Assembly: GCA_013695885.1 (NCBI GenBank)
Contig: JACCZP010000245.1
Span: 1-8,908, forward strand
Reading direction: 5' to 3'
Length of the DNA: 8,908 bases
Origin: Thermoleophilaceae bacterium
Lineage (GTDB): Bacteria > Actinomycetota > Thermoleophilia > Solirubrobacterales > Thermoleophilaceae
Position numbers and translations under genes: made by a program. The notes beneath the pieces are model-generated. The model made no database searches. It was given only the letters and a program-made list of their open reading frames with translations, and had not been told where the DNA came from. Positions 1-6,347 of the stretch are shown in pieces. The number at the start of each line of letters is the position of its first letter. The stretch's first letter is position 1.

Positions 1-286
1 CGCGCCGGGCAGCGAGCGGCCCGTAGACCGGGTCGGCGGCGGCGTCGCCGCTGAGCTGGGGGGCTCGTCGCGACGCCATGTGGAAGCAGAGCGACGCGTC
101 GAGCGGCACGGACTGGCCCGGCTCGACGGCGACGGAGCCGTCGCCGGCCGTGGCGTCGACGATGCGCAGCACGCCGTCGGCCCCGTCGAGATGCGCCACG
201 AACACCAGGCTGCCGGGCAGCCGCTTCTCGAGCAATCCGAGAATCGATCGCGTGGCCTCCCAGAAGCTCTGAAAGCCCTGCTCCAT
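1..286 (-). CDS. GAF-domain protein, N-terminal part (runs off the left edge)
   Basis: The visible 95 residues are the start of a protein whose remainder lies beyond position 1. After a helical lead-in (FWEATRSILGLLEKRLPGS) comes the first half of a GAF sensor fold: a strand LVFVAHLDG, a variable loop, then a segment ending in LDASLCFHMASRRAPQLSGD. The last segment resembles the Cys-x-x-Met...Asp stretch of GAF domains found in front of GGDEF or kinase modules. GAF domains bind small ligands or mediate dimerisation in signalling proteins; the output domain here cannot be seen. I chose the ATG at 286 because a G-rich stretch (GGGCGGGGGC) lies just upstream. In-frame GTG codons at 310 and 319 are alternatives. 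The gene starts 64 nt after the ATPase-like gene and may be co-transcribed with it. The GAF assignment is fairly good; the function is unknown. Confidence 0.72.
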   Translation of the reverse strand, partial: MEQGFQSFWEATRSILGLLEKRLPGSLVFVAHLDGADGVLRIVDATAGDGSVAVEPGQSVPLDASLCFHMASRRAPQLSGDAAADPVYGPLAARR

Positions 287-350
287 CAGATCGCCCCCGC
301 CCGGAGCCACGGAAGGCACTCTAACGTGAGGGCCCAGAGCCGTCAGCCGG

Positions 351-833
351 TCACGGCCCGGAGTCCGGCAGCACGCGAGCGCCGCGCCCGTGCTTCTCCA
401 GGTCGACGAGCACGCCGCCGTCCGGCCCGTCCTCCACGGCGAAGGAGTCGACCACCGTCTCGAGGATCCGGCGGAGGCCGAGCCCGGCGGGAACGGTCTC
501 CGCGCTCCGCAGGGAGCCCATGACCGCAAGCTCGCGCAGCGGGCCCACGCGCAGCCGGACCTGACCGTCGCCCTCGAGCTCGAACAGCACCCGCACCTCG
601 GGGTCGGCCGGCCCCGTCTCGTGCAAGAGCCGCTCGAGCGCCAGTTGGAGGTCGTCGAGCTCCTCGACGCTCAAGCCGATGCGATCCCCGATGCCGGCCA
701 GCACGAGTCGGGCTACCGAGTCCCACTCCCGGCCCACCGGGGTCACGAGCTCCACCAGGTCGACCGCGGGGGAGCCCTCCGATCCGGGCCCCTCGTCGGG
801 CGGGGGAGGGTCGATCGGATGGTCAGGCGGCAC
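351..833 (-). CDS. RsbW/SpoIIAB-like ATP-binding domain protein, degenerate
   Basis: A 160-residue protein. After a Pro/Asp-rich leader of about 25 residues comes one small domain like the GHKL/HATPase fold of anti-sigma kinases (RsbW/SpoIIAB). It opens with VDLVELVTPVGREWDSVARL, has a helix ELDDLQLALERLLHE at the N-box position and ends with GLGLRRILETVVD at the G2-box position. The N-box Asn and an obvious DxGxG box are not seen, so kinase activity is doubtful; a binding-only role is possible. Family members usually phosphorylate anti-sigma antagonists and bind sigma factors, but that role is not shown here. I chose GTG 833 because GGAGG lies 6 nt upstream. A longer frame reaching position 1097 would lie entirely inside mnmA and reads as low-complexity Arg/Ser/Pro. 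The gene overlaps the mnmA end by 11 nt, so translational coupling is likely. Confidence 0.8.
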   Translation of the reverse strand: MPPDHPIDPPPPDEGPGSEGSPAVDLVELVTPVGREWDSVARLVLAGIGDRIGLSVEELDDLQLALERLLHETGPADPEVRVLFELEGDGQVRLRVGPLRELAVMGSLRSAETVPAGLGLRRILETVVDSFAVEDGPDGGVLVDLEKHGRGARVLPDSGP

Positions 834-2325
834 TTGCGGCCTCCGGCGCGTGCGCATCCGTCGCGGCGGCAACGACAGCGGCGCCGAGAACGCGCTCGCC
901 CTGCATGAGCACCGCGGTCTGGCCGGGCGCCACCGCCTCGGCGGGCGTCTCGAAGGCGAGCTCGAGCCGATCGTGCTCGCCGGGGCCGGCATCCTCGACC
1001 ACGCGGCACGGGACCGGGGCCGAGCGGTAGCGCAGCTTGACCCGGTCGACGCGCGCGGCCGGTCGGTGGAGCACCGCCGCGCCGAGCACGGCTCCACCGG
1101 CGGCGAGGGCCGCTCGCGGGCCCACCGTGACCCGTCCGCTCGCCGCGTCCTTGCGCACCACGAACAGGGGCTCGGGCGCCGCGAGGCCGAGACCTCGCCG
1201 CTGGCCGACCGTGAAGCGCTCCTGCCCTTCGTGGCGGCCGAGCACGCGGCCCTCGAGCGAGACGATCTCCCCGCCGGACGAGCTCGCGGTCGGGAGCGGC
1301 AAGCCCCCGTGGCGGCTCAGGAATCGCTCGCGCCCCGTGCCCGCGAGGAAGCAGAGGTCCTGGGAGTCGGGACGGTCGGCCACCGGGATGCGCGCACGGC
1401 GGGCACGCTCGCGCACCTCGCTCTTCTCGAGATCCCCTAGCGGGAACCACAGGCGGTCGAGGTCGCCCGGCCCGAGCCGGGCGAGCACGTAGGCCTGGTC
1501 CTTGCCCCCGTCGGCCGCCGGCTCGAGCAGTGGCCCCTCGGCGTCGTGGGCGATGCGCGCGTAGTGGCCGGTGGCGAGGCGCGCCGCGCCGAGGTCGCGG
1601 GCCAGGCGCAGCATCTCCGCGAAGCGCACCCGTCCGTTGCAGCGCACGCACGGGTTGGGCGTGCGGCCGGCGGCGTGCTCGGCGACGTAGTCCTCGACCA
1701 CCTCACGGCGGAAGGCCGCGCGCAGGTCGAGGGTCAGGTGCGGGAGGCCCATGCCGTGCGCGAGGGCGCGGGCACCGGTGACCGCCTGCGGGGAGCAGCA
1801 GCTCCGTCCGCCGTCGTTCTCGGAGTCGGCCCACAGCTCGAGGGTCACCCCCACCACCTCGTGCCCGGCCTCGAGGGCTAGCTGCGCGGCGAGGGCTGAG
1901 TCCACCCCCCCGCTCATGGCCACGAGGGTCCGCCGGGGGTCGGGCGCGAGCACCGCCGCGCCGTCGGCGGCGGCTGCCCCGAGGGCGCGATGCAGCGCAT
2001 CGGCGGCGAGGTGGACGGCGTGGCGGCGGGCGGGGGACAGACCTCCGAGCGCGCGATCGAGGTCGTCGGCGGACAGGCGGGCGGCGTCGAAGAGGGCGGC
2101 TCCTTCGACCAGCTCGACCACCGCGCTGCCCGCGGCAACCGCCGCGGCGCAGCCGCGCGCGTCGAAGCCGGCGGCGGCCACGCGCCCGTCCTCGGCCTCC
2201 ACGGAGACCGTGACGAGGTCGCCGCACGCCGACCCGCCCGCGGCGCCGCGGTAGGGAGACCCGGCGAGGGCGCCCCGGCCGCGCGGGTGCGCGAGGTGGT
2301 CCTCGTACGGGGAGTGAGACGTCAC
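823..2325 (-). CDS. mnmA: IscU/NifU-like scaffold domain fused to tRNA 2-thiouridylase MnmA
   Basis: MnmA adenylates and thiolates U34 of tRNA-Lys, -Glu and -Gln. The protein is 500 residues from GTG 2325, against about 360-370 for ordinary MnmA. The extra N-terminal part (residues about 7-118) matches the IscU/NifU fold: EDHLAHPRG, then SACGD (Cys34, Asp36), then GCAAAVAAGSAVVELVEG (Cys59). The third scaffold Cys is Ala103 (RRHAVHLAADAL). The MnmA part follows: PP-loop SGGVDS (138-143), NPCVRCN with Cys226 and the likely catalytic Cys229, ATGHYA, KDQAYVL, SQDLCF with the second catalytic Cys325, FTVGQRRGLG, and the C-terminal beta-barrel. The scaffold half may hand sulfur or a cluster to MnmA in cis; this is inference. 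GTG 2325 aligns with the IscU N-terminus. An in-frame ATG at 2361 would add 12 residues but lies in a hairpin next to the upstream RNA. Neither start has a clear ribosome site. Confidence 0.93.
   Translation of the reverse strand: MTSHSPYEDHLAHPRGRGALAGSPYRGAAGGSACGDLVTVSVEAEDGRVAAAGFDARGCAAAVAAGSAVVELVEGAALFDAARLSADDLDRALGGLSPARRHAVHLAADALHRALGAAAADGAAVLAPDPRRTLVAMSGGVDSALAAQLALEAGHEVVGVTLELWADSENDGGRSCCSPQAVTGARALAHGMGLPHLTLDLRAAFRREVVEDYVAEHAAGRTPNPCVRCNGRVRFAEMLRLARDLGAARLATGHYARIAHDAEGPLLEPAADGGKDQAYVLARLGPGDLDRLWFPLGDLEKSEVRERARRARIPVADRPDSQDLCFLAGTGRERFLSRHGGLPLPTASSSGGEIVSLEGRVLGRHEGQERFTVGQRRGLGLAAPEPLFVVRKDAASGRVTVGPRAALAAGGAVLGAAVLHRPAARVDRVKLRYRSAPVPCRVVEDAGPGEHDRLELAFETPAEAVAPGQTAVLMQGERVLGAAVVAAATDAHAPEAASAA
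840..844 (-). promoter_or_regulatory. Shine-Dalgarno site of the ATPase-like gene
   Basis: GGAGG on the minus strand sits 6 nt upstream of the GTG at 833, inside the last codons of mnmA. It fixes the start of the ATPase-like gene. It is one of only two clear ribosome binding sites in the window, as most other starts here lack one. Confidence 0.75.
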
Positions 2326-2368
2326 GGTCGGGAGGCTGTCGAGGCGTGTAAGAGCACCCATTCAGGGT

Positions 2369-2544
2369 GTGCCCCGATCTAAGCGGCCCCAACCTGGCGC
2401 TGCCACCTGGGATTTGAACCTTGCCTAAGCAAGTGGGTGTCCACCGGGGCGGGCCTCGACCCGTCCCTGAAACGGACTCCCATCCCTATCACGTTGGCTC
2501 AAAACGGAAGACGGCGGGCGGACAGGCTCGGACCGTACGGGCAC
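2369..2544 (-). ncRNA. ssrS: 6S-like RNA candidate
   Basis: This nearly fills the 187-bp gap between aspS and mnmA. 6S RNA binds the housekeeping RNA polymerase holoenzyme by mimicking an open promoter. The pairing I can trace by eye on the minus strand is as follows. The outer closing stem is 2544-2539 with 2374-2369. The main closing stem is 2535-2523 with 2396-2384: 12 pairs, two of them G-U, with one G-G mismatch. An inner stem pairs 2521-2517 with 2407-2403. A large central bubble carries a perfect hairpin (CTTGC TTAG GCAAG, 2433-2420) on its 3' side. The apical arm pairs 2481-2474 with 2442-2435, then 2467-2460 with 2453-2446. The motif GCAAGGTTCAA resembles the same region of E. coli 6S. 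Size (about 176 nt) and layout fit 6S RNA. The exact ends are uncertain, no strong promoter or terminator is visible, and no covariance search was possible. Confidence 0.62.
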
Positions 2545-2548
2545 GCTA

Positions 2549-4321
2549 TCACCGCTGCGGCGCCGGAGCGGGCGGCGGCGCGGCCGAGCGCACGCCGAGC
2601 TCCCGGAGCTGGATGTCGTCCACCGGCGCGGGGGCCCCGGTCAGGGGATCGCTTCCGCTCGCGGTCTTCGGAAAGGCGATCACGTCGCGGATCGAGTCGC
2701 GCCCGGCCAACAGCGCGACGATGCGGTCGAGCCCGAAGGCGATGCCGCCGTGCGGCGGCGCGCCGTAGCGCAGGGCGTCGAGGAGAAAGCCGAAGCGCAG
2801 CTCGGCCTCCTGCTCGTCCAGGCCGAGCGCCGCGAACACCCGCCGCTGCACGTCGGGACGGCTGATGCGGATCGAGCCGCCGCCGATCTCGAGGCCGTCC
2901 ATGACCACGTCGTAGGCCCGCGAGCGCCAGGTGCCAGGATCGGCGTCGAGGTCCCCCGAGGGCGATGTGAACGGATGGTGGAGCGGATCCCAGCGGTCCT
3001 CCTCGGAGTTGCGCTCGAACATCGGGAAGTCGGTGACCCACAGGACGTCGTGGCCCTCGGGCGCAGGGGCCAGCTCGAGCCGCAGCGCCCCGAGGACGGC
3101 GGCCGCCACGGCCTCGGCGTCGGCGACCAGGAACAGGAAGTCGCCGGGTACGGCGTCGAGAGCGCTCGAGGCGCCGGCCATCTCCTCCTCCGCGAGGAAC
3201 TTGGCCACCGGCGAGCGCCACATGCCGCCCTCCTCGACCTGCGCCCACACCAGGCCGCCGGCCCCGAGGGAGCGTGCGCGCTCGGTGAGCTCGTCGAGGC
3301 GCCGGCGCGGGAGCTCTCCGCGGGCGCGCAGGCCGCGGACCACGCCGCCGGCGCTCAGCGCTCCGGCGAAGACCTGGAACTGCGACCCCGCGAACGCCGA
3401 GCCGAGATCCTCGATCTCCATCCCCGGCCGGCGGTCCGGGCGGTCGGTGCCGTAGCGCAGCATGGCCTCGTCGTAGGTCAAGCGGTCGGGCCGGCCGGAC
3501 AGCTCGACCCCGCCGACGGCGAGGACCTCGCGCAGCAGGCCGTCGACCAGCGAGATCACGTCCTCCTCCTCGACGAACGACATCTCGATGTCGAGCTGGG
3601 TGAACTCGGGCTGGCGGTCGGCCCGGAAGGCCTCGTCGCGGAAGCAGCGCGGAAACTGGTAGTAGCGCTCGTAGCCGGCCACCATCAGCAGCTGCTTGAA
3701 GAGCTGCGGGGACTGCGGCAGCGCGTACCAGGACCCCGGCTGGAGCCGGCTCGGCACCAGGAAGTCGCGCGCGCCCTCGGGGGTCGAGCGGGTGAGCACC
3801 GGCGTCTCGATCTCCAGGAAGCCCTCGGCGTGGAGGTGACCGCGCATGGACTGCACCACCGCGTGACGGAGCTCGAGGGCCTCGCGCATCCGCCGCCGTC
3901 GCAGGTCGAGGTAGCGGTGGCGGAGGCGGAGAACCTCGTCCACGGGAGCGTCGTCGTCCACCGCGAAGGGCGGAGTGTCGGCGCCGGCCAGCTCCTCGAC
4001 CTCGTGCACGCGCAACTCGACCTCGCCGGTGGGCAGATCCGGGTTCACGGTCTCGTCGGTGCGGCGCACGAGCGGTCCGCGAGCGGAGATCACGTGCTCG
4101 GCCCGCAGGCGGTGGGCGGCGGCGTGCGCCTCGGGCGCCTCGTCGGGATCGAAGACGAGCTGGAGGAGGCCCGTGCGGTCGCGCAGGTCGATGAACACGA
4201 GGCCGCCGTGGTCGCGACGGCGGTGCACCCAGCCCGCCACGCGCATCTCCTCGTCGACTCGGGCAGGCCGTGCCTCGTCGACCCACGCGGTGCGGTAGGC
4301 GTTGGGGCGGGGAGGCCTCAC
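2549..4321 (-). CDS. aspS: Aspartyl-tRNA synthetase, probably non-discriminating (AspRS/AsxRS)
   Basis: This class IIb synthetase charges tRNA-Asp, and in non-discriminating forms tRNA-Asn too, in the cytosol. The 590 residues equal the bacterial-type length. Domain order is: OB-fold anticodon-binding domain (about 1-115; WVHRRRDHGGLVFIDLRD), catalytic core with LRHRYLDLRR and LPQSPQLFKQLLM, motif 2 (RCFRDEAFRADRQPEFTQLDIE, split here at about residues 225-246), the GAD insertion characteristic of bacterial AspRS, and motif 3 (GIAFGLDRIVALL, about 526-538). His38 in RRRDHGG is the residue associated with relaxed tRNA specificity in enzymes such as that of Pseudomonas aeruginosa; discriminating enzymes usually have Leu there. 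The GTG start overlaps the hisS stop (GTGA), which suggests translational coupling and one operon. The short Pro/Ala tail after residue 578 is not conserved in the family. Confidence 0.97.
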   Translation of the reverse strand: MRPPRPNAYRTAWVDEARPARVDEEMRVAGWVHRRRDHGGLVFIDLRDRTGLLQLVFDPDEAPEAHAAAHRLRAEHVISARGPLVRRTDETVNPDLPTGEVELRVHEVEELAGADTPPFAVDDDAPVDEVLRLRHRYLDLRRRRMREALELRHAVVQSMRGHLHAEGFLEIETPVLTRSTPEGARDFLVPSRLQPGSWYALPQSPQLFKQLLMVAGYERYYQFPRCFRDEAFRADRQPEFTQLDIEMSFVEEEDVISLVDGLLREVLAVGGVELSGRPDRLTYDEAMLRYGTDRPDRRPGMEIEDLGSAFAGSQFQVFAGALSAGGVVRGLRARGELPRRRLDELTERARSLGAGGLVWAQVEEGGMWRSPVAKFLAEEEMAGASSALDAVPGDFLFLVADAEAVAAAVLGALRLELAPAPEGHDVLWVTDFPMFERNSEEDRWDPLHHPFTSPSGDLDADPGTWRSRAYDVVMDGLEIGGGSIRISRPDVQRRVFAALGLDEQEAELRFGFLLDALRYGAPPHGGIAFGLDRIVALLAGRDSIRDVIAFPKTASGSDPLTGAPAPVDDIQLRELGVRSAAPPPAPAPQR

Positions 4322-5676
4322 GGACGGAGATCGTCCGTGCCGGACTCGCCTGGTTCGAGCCCGTCGAGCTCGCCTTCTCCCAGAGGTGGCTCGAGCAGGG
4401 CGAGGGCCTCGTCGGCCGTTGCCGTCGAGTGCTCCTCGCCGGTGGTCATGTCACGCACGCGGAAGCCCTCCACGCCTACGGTCACCACCGCCTCGGCCCC
4501 CATGCGGTCGGCATGGCGGAGCTGCCCCTTCAGCGAGCGACCGGCCTGCTCCATCTGTGCGCGGCGGTCGTAGCTCCACAGCTCGTGCACCAGCGCGAAC
4601 GCGGTGCGGCGGCTGGCGCCCGGCTCGACGGCGACGAACACCGGCTCGAGCGGATCGAGCCGTCCCCAGCTCTCGACCATCGCCCTTATCTCCTCGTCCT
4701 CCTCCTCCTCATACTCGGGCCGATCCGGCGCCAGCAGGATGCGCTCCACCCCCGCCGCCCACCCGACCCCAGGCGTCGGCGGTCCCCCGAGCTGCTCCAC
4801 GAGGCCGTCGTAGCGGCCCCCTCCGCCCACGCCGCTCTGGGCCCCGAGGTCGTCGTTGGTGAACTCGAACACGGTCCGCGTGTAGTAGTCGAGGCCGCGG
4901 ACGAGCCCGGGGTCGACCTCGTAGGCCTGACCGGCGTCGTCGAGCAGGGCGCGCACCTCGGCGAAGTGCTCCGCGTCCTCGGCGGCGAGGCGGTCGAGCA
5001 GCTTCGGCGCGTCGGCCATCACCGCGCGCGTGCCCGGGTCATCGGAGTCGAAGGCCCGCAGCGGGTTGGCGTCGAAGCGCGCGCGTACGTCGCCGGAGAG
5101 CTCCTCGACACGCGCGCGGAGGTACTCGCGCAGCTCGTCGGAGTACGCCCGCCGGGCCTCGGGGGTGCCGAGGCTCGACAGCCGCAGACGCAGGCGCGGC
5201 ATCTCGTACGCGGACAGGATCTCGGCGAGCAGGAGGATGGACTCGGCGTCGAGCGACGGATCGTCGGAGCCGAGCGCCTCGGCCCCGATCTGGGCGAACT
5301 GGCGGAAGCGCCCGGCCTGCGGTGCCTCGTAGCGGAAGAACGGTCCCGCGTACCAGACCTTCACCGGCTGCGGGGCCTTGTGCAGGCCGTGCTCGATGTA
5401 GGCGCGGCAGACGCTGGCCGTCCCCTCCGGCCGCAGCGTCACCGACCGTCCACCCGCGTCCTCGAACGTGAACATCTCCTTCTGGACCACGTCGGTGGTC
5501 TCCCCCACCCCGCGCGCGAACAGCTCGGTGTCCTCGAAGATCGGCGTCTCCACGTACTCGTAGCCCGCGCGGGCGAGCCCGCCGGTTCCCTCGTACACGA
5601 GCTCTCGCCGCCGCCGCGCGGCCTCCCCGAGCACGTCGAAGGTGCCCCGCGGGGCCTGGAGCTTGCGCCCGGCCAC
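4318..5676 (-). CDS. hisS: Histidyl-tRNA synthetase
   Basis: This class IIa synthetase charges tRNA-His. It has 452 residues, slightly longer than the usual 420-430. It starts with APRGTFDV, followed by the motif 1 helix region and LRPEGTASVCRAYIEHGL. Motif 2 is GPFFRYEAPQAGRFRQFAQ (112-129). The two histidine-binding signatures are HisA, LVRGLDYYTRTVFEF (258-272), and HisB, GGGGRYDGLVEQLGG (284-298), leading into motif 3 near GVGWAAGVERI. The anticodon-binding domain covers about 344-430. An acidic stretch (EYEEEEDEEI, 321-330) links the catalytic and anticodon domains. I chose GTG 5676, 7 nt after the stop of the hydrolase gene, because everything upstream in this frame lies inside that gene and reads as Arg/Ser/Pro-rich shadow sequence. 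The stop overlaps the aspS start by 4 nt. Confidence 0.96.
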   Translation of the reverse strand: MAGRKLQAPRGTFDVLGEAARRRRELVYEGTGGLARAGYEYVETPIFEDTELFARGVGETTDVVQKEMFTFEDAGGRSVTLRPEGTASVCRAYIEHGLHKAPQPVKVWYAGPFFRYEAPQAGRFRQFAQIGAEALGSDDPSLDAESILLLAEILSAYEMPRLRLRLSSLGTPEARRAYSDELREYLRARVEELSGDVRARFDANPLRAFDSDDPGTRAVMADAPKLLDRLAAEDAEHFAEVRALLDDAGQAYEVDPGLVRGLDYYTRTVFEFTNDDLGAQSGVGGGGRYDGLVEQLGGPPTPGVGWAAGVERILLAPDRPEYEEEEDEEIRAMVESWGRLDPLEPVFVAVEPGASRRTAFALVHELWSYDRRAQMEQAGRSLKGQLRHADRMGAEAVVTVGVEGFRVRDMTTGEEHSTATADEALALLEPPLGEGELDGLEPGESGTDDLRP

Positions 5677-5683
5677 GGCGGGG

Positions 5684-6331
5684 CTAGCGCCGGCCGCTGC
5701 CGAGCTCGGCCAGGAACGGGTTCGACGCCCGCTCGGCGCCGAGCGTGGTGAGGCCCATGTGCCCGGGATATACCGCGGTGTCCTCGGGGTGGGAGTCGAG
5801 GAGGCCGCGGATCGACTCGAGCAGCGTCGGCCAGTCCCCGCCGGGCAGGTCCACGCGCCCGACCGAGCCCTGGAAGAGCACGTCACCCGAGAAGATCGCC
5901 CGCTCGTCGGGGATCGAGAACGTGACGTGGCCGGGTGAGTGCCCCGGGGTGAAGATCACGTCGATCTCGAAGCCGGCCATCTCGAGGCGCTCGCCGCCCT
6001 CGAGGTCGTGCTCGGCGTCGTAGGACTCGAACGGGCCGAAGCCCGGCCAGGGGACGTAGGACATGATGTCCGCGAGCACCGGGCGCTCGATCCTCGGCAC
6101 CCAGACCTCGGCGCCGGTGGCGCGGGCCACGGGGGCCACCGCGCCGACGTGGTCGAAGTGAGTGTGGGTGAGGAGGATGCCGTCGAGCGTCACCCCGAGA
6201 CCCTCGATCGCGGCGAGCAGGCGCTCGGGCTCGTCCCCGGGGTCGACGATCAGCGCACGGTCGGAGCCGTCGCGGCGGACGAGGTAGCAGTTCTCCTGCA
6301 CCATCCCGACCGTGAACATGCGGACGTCCAT
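5684..6331 (-). CDS. Metallo-beta-lactamase-fold hydrolase, glyoxalase II type
   Basis: A 215-residue single-domain zinc hydrolase of the GloB/YcbL-like branch. It probably cleaves a thioester or other ester, but the substrate cannot be read from the sequence. All metal-site motifs are present: THTHFDH (55-61: His56, His58, Asp60, His61), TPGHSPGH (His131), FSGD (Asp150) and YPGH (His191). The C-terminal NPFLAEL is typical of this subfamily. I chose ATG 6331 because MDVRMFTVGMVQENCYLV begins like the family; the longer frame to 6385 crosses into the preceding gene. It lies 16 nt after the membrane-protein gene and 7 nt before hisS, so co-transcription is likely. Such hydrolases are common next to synthetase genes, but a functional link with hisS is unproven. 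Confidence 0.93.
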   Translation of the reverse strand: MDVRMFTVGMVQENCYLVRRDGSDRALIVDPGDEPERLLAAIEGLGVTLDGILLTHTHFDHVGAVAPVARATGAEVWVPRIERPVLADIMSYVPWPGFGPFESYDAEHDLEGGERLEMAGFEIDVIFTPGHSPGHVTFSIPDERAIFSGDVLFQGSVGRVDLPGGDWPTLLESIRGLLDSHPEDTAVYPGHMGLTTLGAERASNPFLAELGSGRR

Positions 6332-6347
6332 GGTTTCGGAGGCCGTC

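Noticed and set aside
743..1651. Long minus-strand open frame inside mnmA in another phase.
   Set aside because: Its translation is Arg/Pro/Gly-rich shadow sequence, and mnmA motifs are clear in the true frame.
2355..2369. Perfect 5-bp hairpin (CACCC/GGGTG) after the ncRNA as an intrinsic terminator.
   Set aside because: Only CTCTT follows it, not a real T tract. The stem is short and partly competes with the outer closing stem of the RNA.
2395..2440. A T-arm-like sequence (GGTTCAAATCC on the minus strand) suggesting a tRNA 3' end.
   Set aside because: The flanking bases do not form a five-pair T stem, and no acceptor, D or anticodon arm can be built. The same sequence fits the 6S-like fold instead.
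2750..4573. Very long plus-strand open frame opposite aspS, and similar ones at 679-1440 and 4270-5751.
   Set aside because: They are antisense to well-supported genes. Their translations show no domain and follow from the high-GC codon pattern.
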